Shown here: one piece after another, positions 60,201 through 64,000 of the stretch
How positions within the stretch are numbered: position 1 is the first letter of the stretch
Layout: each line of letters starts with the position of its first letter
Origin: Microstegium vimineum
Taxonomy: Eukaryota > Streptophyta > Magnoliopsida > Poales > Poaceae
NCBI GenBank assembly: GCA_022036555.1
Contig: CM039129.1
Location: forward strand, 28,694,553 to 28,758,552
Length of the DNA stretch: 64,000 bases
Direction of reading: 5' to 3'
Program-made: the position numbers and the translations under genes
Notes under the pieces: model-generated
Told to the model about the DNA's origin: nothing
What the model saw: only the letters and a program-made list of their open reading frames with translations
The model's database searches: none

Positions 60201-60231
60201 CTATGAAAAGCCTGTGAAAATTTATAATTGA
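39241..60231 (+). CDS. UBP12/UBP13-like: UBP12/UBP13-type ubiquitin carboxyl-terminal hydrolase (MATH-USP7 family), 31 coding exons
   Basis: Deubiquitinase that removes ubiquitin from nuclear and cytoplasmic targets; Arabidopsis UBP12 and UBP13 act in flowering, jasmonate signalling and chromatin H2A deubiquitination. Exons: 39241-39270, 39426-39510, 39629-39779, 39874-40031, 41209-41474, 41555-41773, 41841-41949, 42037-42152, 42774-42872, 43861-43970, 44383-44457, 45061-45139, 45224-45370, 45464-45544, 45633-45752, 46126-46248, 55703-55780, 55874-55962, 56051-56159, 56391-56459, 56560-56670, 57070-57125, 57218-57395, 57487-57588, 57668-57739, 57912-57977, 58129-58194, 58331-58531, 59735-59809, 59895-59981, 60190-60231. 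These sum to 3369 nt (1122 aa), close to Arabidopsis UBP12 (about 1116). The start MTMMTPPP and end PVKIYN match the family. Cys213 (NQGATCYMNS), His460 (VHGGHYYAF) and Asp near 477 (WYKFDDE) are present. All introns are GT-AG except intron 29 (GC-AG). No stop or frame break was found. Confidence 0.95.
39629..46248 (+). other. UBP exons 3-16: MATH domain and catalytic USP domain
   Basis: Exons 3-5 encode the MATH (TRAF-like) substrate-binding domain: FTWTIESFSR, SDVFAVGGYKW, GNNVDHLSMYLDVAD, WGFTSFMPLSDLYDP. Exons 5-12 encode the USP fold, with the Cys box in exon 5, QQDVQEL-type FMQHDVQELNRVL in exon 6, LQLKRFEYDY in exon 9 and the His box in exon 11. Exons 13-16 lead into the USP7-like C-terminal region (KNIYFDLVDHEKVRSF). 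If transcription or splicing failed at the enlarged intron 16, the product would keep MATH and USP but lose the C-terminal regulatory domains. Confidence 0.9.
42473..42711 (+). repeat. 118-bp tandem duplication in UBP intron 8
   Basis: Copy 1 is 42473-42590 and copy 2 is 42591-42711. They are nearly identical apart from a 3-bp insertion (TAC) and one substitution in copy 2. It lies wholly in the intron, 62 bp before exon 9, and has no coding sense. Confidence 0.92.
46427..46672 (+). repeat. Copia-3 5' LTR (246 bp)
   Basis: TGATAGATAATCCC...TTGCCAACA. It differs from the 3' LTR at 3 positions. A TATA-like CTATATATAC lies at 46590-46598. The primer site TGGTATCGGAGC follows at 46675-46686. Confidence 0.95.
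46716..48226 (+). pseudogene. Copia-3 gag (two frames)
   Basis: Starts at the ATG at 46716 with an unusual N-terminal Ala/Arg-rich stretch (about 85 codons of alanine-rich helix), followed by an Arg/Ser/Pro-rich basic segment. The UBN2-type core begins at KANYHEWSQLMKLKMQARDL. At a run of 19 C (47641-47659) the frame is lost; the adjacent frame continues with LITVGGKLMYTAEQW to a Gly/Arg/Asp-rich tail. The zinc knuckle is degenerate: CLNYGCTGHWARDC has its second Cys displaced (CX4CX2HX4C rather than CX2CX4HX4C). It ends near 48226. Confidence 0.8.
48227..49367 (+). pseudogene. Copia-3 protease and integrase
   Basis: The frame differs from gag by a shift at about 48190-48225. The protease motif WYLDSGATHHMTG lies near 48246. 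The integrase has a zinc finger (HERFGHLHFEAL...CDTCVTTK), the first Asp in VHGDLCGPVT, the second in RIDNGGEF and Glu in NDVVERRNQT. A TAG at 49365-49367 separates it from the reverse transcriptase in the same frame (33 bp later the frame is open again with FIGYAEGAKAYRV). Confidence 0.88.
49401..50314 (+). pseudogene. Copia-3 reverse transcriptase, N-terminal part
   Basis: Encodes the linker after integrase (VFDEGRDWDW, Pro/Ser-rich) and the RT start: WVYKLKKDQTG, KARLVARGFVQREG, FAPVARMELVRVLL, RMDVKSAFLNGELK. It is cut at codon GGA after FAVA by the insertion of Copia-4 at 50315. The frame resumes at 53756. Confidence 0.88.
50315..50702 (-). repeat. Copia-4 left LTR (3' LTR in element orientation)
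   Basis: 388 bp, plus-strand TGTTAGAGTGC...CATATCCAACA. It differs from the right LTR by about 10 substitutions and two single-base indels. A minus-strand TATA-like CATAAATATG lies near 50600. Confidence 0.93.
50792..52050 (-). pseudogene. Copia-4 gag and protease-like domain
   Basis: Gag starts at the ATG at 52050 (or 52041), with FDGTGNFGLWQTMVKDLA and UBN2-type helices (IWEKLTSQFMSK, NQLVADLVKVEV, LLCSLPRSYEHL), then a CCHC knuckle CYKCGDFGHVKRNC. At about 51310-51340 the frame changes, and the continuing frame reads CEAWLLDSASSFHATS (protease Asp) and HVPGLTRNLISLG. It stops at about 50792, before any integrase. The LDSASS active site is seen in many Copia proteases. The frame change could be damage or a programmed shift. 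Confidence 0.8.
52075..53362 (-). other. Long untranslated 5' leader of Copia-4
   Basis: About 1.3 kb between the right LTR and gag with only short open frames, none resembling a known protein. It is rich in CACG and CCGCCG near 52080-52330. It could hold a packaging signal or captured host sequence; I could not tell which. Confidence 0.5.
53363..53750 (-). repeat. Copia-4 right LTR (5' LTR in element orientation)
   Basis: 388 bp with TG...CA ends. The primer site follows on its left (minus-strand TGGTATCAGAGCC). Confidence 0.93.
53756..54872 (+). pseudogene. Copia-3 reverse transcriptase C-terminal part and RNase H
   Basis: Resumes the RT frame: KVYRLHKALYGLRQAPRAW, then a TAG near 53865, then the catalytic YVDDLIITG. 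RNase H follows with GYCDSDLAGD, SSCEAEYVAMTTAATQALWL, KVDNQSALALAKNP and the C-terminal DQLADILTKAL, ending SGSKD at 54872. Ten bases later comes the 3' LTR. Confidence 0.9.
54882..55127 (+). repeat. Copia-3 3' LTR (246 bp), facing UBP exon 17
   Basis: Same TATA-like CTATATATAC at 55044-55053, pointing toward the downstream UBP exons 0.65 kb away. It is followed by the GATAA duplication. Confidence 0.95.
55316..55570. mobile_element. Stowaway MITE in UBP intron 16
   Basis: About 255 bp with inverted ends (CTCCATCCAAAATTATAAG and CTTATAATTTGGGATGGAG) and TA dinucleotides on both sides (55314-55315, 55571-55572). Tc1/mariner-type non-autonomous element; it was present next to the Copia-3 site. 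Confidence 0.88.
58878..59407. mobile_element. Stowaway MITE in UBP intron 28, split by a LINE
   Basis: Left end CTCCTTCCATTCCAAATTATTAG and right end TTATAATTTGGAGCTGAGGGAG are the diverged inverted ends, with TA on both sides. Its own length without the LINE is about 150 bp. Confidence 0.75.
58969..59346 (+). mobile_element. 5'-truncated LINE (L1 type) in the Stowaway
   Basis: A C-terminal LINE fragment: the plus strand encodes LGAWILWNHRNHCVFDGA, a typical last segment of plant L1 ORF2, then a stop at 59228. A 3' untranslated end with CTTCTTAATAGAATGAAGCGCA and an A-rich tail (GAGAAAAAAAAG) follows. The 5-bp ACATT lies at both ends (58964-58968, 59347-59351). Most of ORF2 is missing. Confidence 0.8.
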
Positions 60232-60860
60232 GAGACGTTCGTCAAGCTTCAATCCATTGACAAAGCCCTCGACAACAGTATGCCCAAGATGGTAGGACGC
60301 TTCAAACAGAAAAAAGCTGGTAGAGGACTATAGTTGCTGCCTGAGGCCTACAAGCCCATCAATGCTGCGTCAACCTCAAGTGTTACTGCTGTTGTCTATT
60401 GGCAACGGGGTATTCTTTTTGAGTCTTTTCTGACTTGCTTCGAAGCAACCAAGCATGTGTGCTGGTTTTTTCATCGTGTCTAGTATGTTGGCCCCTCCTA
60501 GGATAGGTGTTTGCTTTATTTGTAGAGCAAAGCTAGTACATAAGAAAAAGATTTTGGTAGGGGGCATGTATACATGATTATAGCCGATACCGATTGCTGA
60601 ATTTGCGCCTCTTGTAGCTGTGGGAACAATGGCAGAGATTGTATAATGGGTTTGGTATTGGTTCCAATTTTCCGTGCTGTTGAGAAATGTAAGAGGATAG
60701 CTGCGCGGATAGTACAGTTTTGAGTTTCAGCCTAGGCTGTTATGTTGCAACGTGGCATCCATATGCAAATAGTATCTGTTCTGTTGCCGTCTTGTAAGAA
60801 ACATTATCCTTTGGTCTAATATTCTGCTTGGGAATATTGCAAACTGAATATTAAGATCCC
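60232..60860 (+). other. Probable 3' untranslated region of UBP gene
   Basis: Follows the TGA at 60229-60231. No other gene seen. The 3' end is not fixed; I saw no unambiguous AATAAA. Confidence 0.5.
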
Positions 60861-61687
60861 GTCAAACACAACTTTTGAAACCAATGCAATCCCAAACCAA
60901 CCCATTCTACCAGAAGAGCCTACACATTCTCGATCCATCGAAACTCAATCAACGAACTAAAGAGACCGGCATGACGAAGACCGACTGAAATCATACCATT
61001 TTGGCACTGTACTTGGTCAAGAGATCGACTGGTTATTTATAAGTTTTTTTTTATCTAAGTCATTACAATTCTCTGAGTTTTGAGAAACATTACAATTTGC
61101 CTAATTCCATTGTACGTGTACGTATGTGTAAAAGAACGCAAATGAACGTCAAGTGCCTGCCTGGCAAGTGGCAACCCCCTGTCAGACCCAGCCCGCCCGC
61201 GGATGCCTCGCAATGGCCACTGACGCCACCTCCACCACTGCGGCGTCGGCTGCACACGTCCCGTATGCGAACAGCAGGGCTGGCAGGACGCCTCCCACGC
61301 GGCCACGCCGGACCCCGCCGCCGCATCAAAGAAGTCGGCGAGCCGCCCGGCGCCCTCGCTTTCAGCGTCGACTGCTATGACTCGGCCGACCGCGGGCTGC
61401 AGCGTGCCGGCAAGGTGATTTTGATGGAGGTGGCCGACACGCTGTTGCTCTTGCTCATCGTGCGCCGACACAGACCACTGACTTTCTATAGTAATTAAAC
61501 TGGGTTGGCGGGTCTTCGCACGTGTAGGGTCACGGGCGGCGGGTGTGCTTGGCGGTCCGGGCGGCGGGAACTCGCAGCGTGTCCTCTCCTCGGCTAGAGG
61601 GAGGCACGAGCACGGGAGGCAAGGTGACCGAGGAGAGAGAGAGGAAGAAGAAGACTGGCATCCCTTCACGGTGTCGCTGTCCACACC
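60861..61687. other. Intergenic DNA with a GC-rich ORF of doubtful meaning
   Basis: A 209-codon minus-strand ORF (61684-61055) and an overlapping plus-strand ORF (61097-61498) share a GC-rich patch. Neither resembles a family I know, and composition alone can explain them. It could be a captured gene scrap. Confidence 0.3.
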
Positions 61688-61935
61688 TGTTTAGATATGT
61701 AAAGATTTGAAAAAATAGTACCGTAATATTTTCGTTTGTACGTGGTAATTATTGTCAAATCATGGAGTAACTAGTCGTAAAAAATTCGTCTCATAAATTA
61801 TAAATAAACTGTGTACTTAGTTATATTTTTTTATCTATATTTAATACTCTATGTATGTGTCCTTCATGTATGTGTCTAAAGATTCGATGTGATATAAAAT
61901 TTTATAAAGTTTTGGAATTTTGGGTGGAGTATTAA
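61688..61935. mobile_element. Decayed grass MITE (TTTAGATATG... type)
   Basis: Contains the characteristic series AGTACCGTAATATTTTCGTTTGT, GTCTCATAAATTAT, CTGTGTACTTAGTTAT, TTTATCTATATTTAATACTC and AAAGATTCGATGTGA of an abundant grass MITE family. The terminal repeats are eroded. Confidence 0.65.
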
Positions 61936-61956
61936 ATATAGATAAAAAAAATAAGG

Positions 61957-62747
61957 GCAGTCCAATAGATAGTTTCTAGGAGTAACTTCCAAGAGAGAAA
62001 TAGAGTAATTAATATTCAATAGAAACCAACCCATGATTTCTATAGTAGTGTCCATACAAAAGATAACTTGAATGCAGAGAAAAAAGAGAGATCAATTGTG
62101 GCAAGCAACCACACACCATCTCTATGCCTCGAATGTATATCACAGTTATCTGAATACACGAGACCCTCGCTCTCTGCTCCTTTCTTCTTCCTTCCCGTGA
62201 GGTGTGCTGCCGATGCTGCCCTCCAAAAATCGCAGCTCCCACATGCCCAAGCACACCAACACAGATCCTGCTTCTTGCTTCCTACTCCATGCCGTTGCTG
62301 CTGATTTTTGGAGCTTCGTGCTCCCTGCCCAATAAACGCTGCAAATATCACAGCTTCCTACTTCCCGCCGAAGCACACCACCGAGCACCAGAGCTGTGCG
62401 CACGGGAGCAGCGAGTGCTGAAGAGCTCTGGAGCACAGCGCGCGGGGGGAGAGAGCGTCCGAGCAGGGCGCATGGGAGCAGCGAGAGCGACCGGAGAAGC
62501 AGCGGTGGCACACAGGATCTAGAAAGAAGAGGATAGAAACTAGTACAGTCCTCCCAATGCTGTTTTGCCGGTTTCCATGCTTCTTGATTCTTGATTCTAG
62601 CGACCACGCCGTTTCTTCTCTAAAGAAACGGTTTCATTGTTTTGCAATCTCTCTCCATATTAACTCTATTGCCACATCAACAATTTGCTTAGCTGTCTCT
62701 GTAATTAAGATGGATAGAAACCATCATCAATGTCTTATTGGGACTGC
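61957..62747. mobile_element. MITE-like element with GCAGTCCAATA ends
   Basis: Left end GCAGTCCAATAGATAGTTTCTA and right end TAGAAACC...TATTGGGACTGC are imperfect inverted repeats. About 790 bp. The interior ORFs on both strands look random. It may be composite, because GAAACTAGTACAGTCC near 62535 looks like another internal end. Confidence 0.5.
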
Positions 62748-62853
62748 AGAGTTTCATGACGTTGTTTCCAAGACTCTCATGTCATACAAAATGAAATGAA
62801 ACTCACACTAGAAGAAAAACTGTTTTTGCTGGCGTCCTCCAAAACACACCACA

Positions 62854-62896
62854 GGCGGTTGTGGGTTTCACACCGCCTGTGGTGTGTTTTAGCTCC
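62854..62896. repeat. Perfect inverted repeat in CACTA subterminal region
   Basis: ACACACCACAGGCGGT and ACCGCCTGTGGTGTGT face each other around a short GTGGGTTTCAC-like spacer. Confidence 0.85.
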
Positions 62897-62961
62897 TAAC
62901 CGCATGTGGAGAGGGGTTATCACAGGCGGTTGGTGTAAATGACGTCATTTAATCCCTCTCT

Positions 62962-63039
62962 ACAGGCGGTTGACATAAGCCAACCGACGGTGTAAATGAC
63001 GTCATTTACACTGGTGGTTGGCTTATGCCAACCGCCAGT
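62962..63039. repeat. 78-bp near-perfect palindrome centred on TGACGTCA
   Basis: Centred between 63000 and 63001, with GTAAATGACGTCATTTAC in the middle and arms matching apart from about 6 mismatches. A second TGACGTCA core lies near 62938-62947. TGACGTCA is a bZIP (TGA-type) binding core. Confidence 0.85.
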
Positions 63040-63408
63040 GGTAGACTCTGCCTATATAAACCATCCTCCCGACCTCCACTTTCTTCTTTCTCCCGACCAG
63101 CTACAGTTCTAAGAGTCACTTTCCATTAGAAGCGATTTTGGAGGTCCAGATTTTTCAAAATACAAGGGGGGAGGTTTTGATCTTCATTTCTTGGAAGGAG
63201 ACTGGTTAAAAAGGTTAGTTTATGTCCATATTGCCTCATTTAGCTCATTTTTGCTCAATCGGAGTCACATTTTGGATCTAGGGTTTCACCATGAGTGAGA
63301 GAGAAGAGTCCTAGGTGTTCAATTTAGTTTATGCTATATATATTTACTTGATGTTTGCTCTCCATCTTCATGTTTGCTTTTTAATTTATTTTATGCTATA
63401 TATATTTA

Positions 63409-64000
63409 TGTCGGTGTTATGAACCCAGGGGGTCAAGACCACCGGCTAGTAATTTGTATATTGCGTGCTCCCTCTCCCAGACGTGATGCAAGAAGAACAC
63501 AAGGTTTATCCTGGTTCGGGCAAAGAAGACCCTACGTCCAGCGGGTGAGGATGGATTGTATTATCTTGCACCGAAGTGCTCGTAAGGGGGGTACAAGCAG
63601 GTTTACACAGGGGTGCTCAGGATGAGCGGAGGCCTAGGACTAGCAGGGCTACCCTAGGTGGTCAGTTGGTTGCTTGAGAGGTCGATCAAACAATCGGGTG
63701 TGTGGTGTATGCGAGTCAGAGCTGATGTCCGATACGAATGTGCCTTCGTAATGCCGATGCCATTCAGATGCCCTTCGTCTATCCCGGCGTCCCCTTTTAT
63801 AGATCAAGGGGAGGTACGGGAGCACAGAGTCCTAAACGATAGCGGCGTGGGAGGCGTGTCCGTGGCGCCATGCCGGCGAAGGGACGTCGATCGCTGTAGC
63901 GACATGGCCTTTCCGTCCTTCCGGTGCTCCAGAGCATGGTGATGGCAGACCGGACGCTGCCGAACGTCATGGCGCAGCGCAGTCGGCCTTCTGTAGACGG
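63409..64000 (-). repeat. LTR of the gag-only Gypsy family, inverted, cut by window edge
   Basis: Reads as the reverse complement of the end of the LTR at 21104-22496: TGTCGGTGTTATGAACCCAG against TGTCAGTGTTATGACCCAG. It continues through the TATA site (CCCCTTTTATAGATC near 63795) to the edge. It may be a solo LTR or the 3' LTR of a minus-strand copy that extends to the right. It sits inside the CACTA element. Confidence 0.88.

Larger units (their letters stand above)
55703..60231 (+). other. UBP exons 17-31: USP7-like C-terminal domains
   Basis: Encodes the ubiquitin-like and ICP0-binding-type region found in USP7: GQLREVSNKAHNAELKLFLE (exon 17), LLFFKLYNAEKEELRF (exons 18-19), KFEPNVMCEHIDKK (exon 20). 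The USP7_C2-like part follows with LRAEEIPEEEKNLGPHDR (exons 27-28) and RRDVYGAWEQYLGLEH (exon 30). In USP7 this region raises catalytic activity and binds partners. It is separated from the catalytic half by the 9.45-kb intron. Confidence 0.88.
62806..63408 (+). mobile_element. CACTA (En/Spm) transposon, left terminus
   Basis: Begins CACTAGAAGAAAAACTG at 62806, the standard CACTA terminus, preceded by TCA (possible 3-bp duplication). Subterminal inverted repeats based on CAGGCGGTT follow. A TATATAAA box lies at about 63052, with a pyrimidine-rich leader after it. No transposase reached. It is interrupted at 63409 by a Gypsy LTR, so the rest lies beyond the window. Confidence 0.8.

Noticed and set aside
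61055..61684. A 209-codon minus-strand ORF downstream of UBP
   Set aside because: Low-complexity, GC-rich, and overlapped by an equally good ORF on the other strand; no recognised family.
1..64000. CRISPR arrays, bacterial operons or phage genes
   Set aside because: None seen. The tandem repeats found are LTR or internal minisatellites without unique spacers, and the gene content is plant.

Overview
This 64 kb window is nuclear DNA of a plant, almost certainly a grass. The case rests on GT-AG introns, a grass-like UBP12/UBP13 deubiquitinase gene, grass-type MITEs (Stowaway and others), a CACTA transposon end, and dense nested LTR retrotransposons. No bacterial features (operons, ribosome binding sites, CRISPR) were seen, and no rRNA or tRNA genes were recognised by eye.

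Left block (1-29806) is a retrotransposon nest. Two SIRE/Maximus-type Copia elements lie on the minus strand: Copia-1 (1-3391, cut by the window edge) and Copia-2 (about 22497-29806, with probable 3' remnants at 3392-4105). A gag-only (non-autonomous) Gypsy element on the plus strand, 4106-22496, split Copia-2 and made a CTACC target-site duplication. Its 5' LTR was later hit by a Tat-lineage Gypsy element (5487-15957, duplication ATCAC). The Tat element carries a decayed gag-pol with an archaeal-type second RNase H, and an antisense coiled-coil ORF with its own intron. Its 3' LTR has lost its first 232 bp.

Middle block (29807-38900) is intergenic. It holds an RPL7 (uL30) pseudogene fragment on the minus strand, several small inverted-repeat DNA elements, a GC-rich segment and a broken AT-hook ORF.

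Right-centre block (38900-60860) is the one intact host gene. It encodes a UBP12/UBP13-type ubiquitin-specific protease on the plus strand. I could place 31 coding exons that sum to 3369 nt (1122 codons plus stop), with every phase consistent and the catalytic Cys, His and Asp present. Intron 16 is swollen to 9.45 kb by a short-LTR Copia element (Copia-3, 46427-55127, GATAA duplication, LTRs differing at 3 of 246 positions). Copia-3 in turn holds a non-autonomous gag-protease Copia (Copia-4, 50315-53750, GCTGG duplication) inserted in its reverse-transcriptase codons. Intron 28 contains a Stowaway MITE that was itself split by a 5'-truncated LINE.

Right end (60860-64000) has further MITEs, the left terminus of a CACTA transposon with large palindromes, and, at the edge, an inverted LTR of the same gag-only Gypsy family found on the left.

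Only the UBP gene looks functional. The rest records successive insertions whose order can be read from nesting and target-site duplications. LTR comparisons and counts were made by eye and are approximate.
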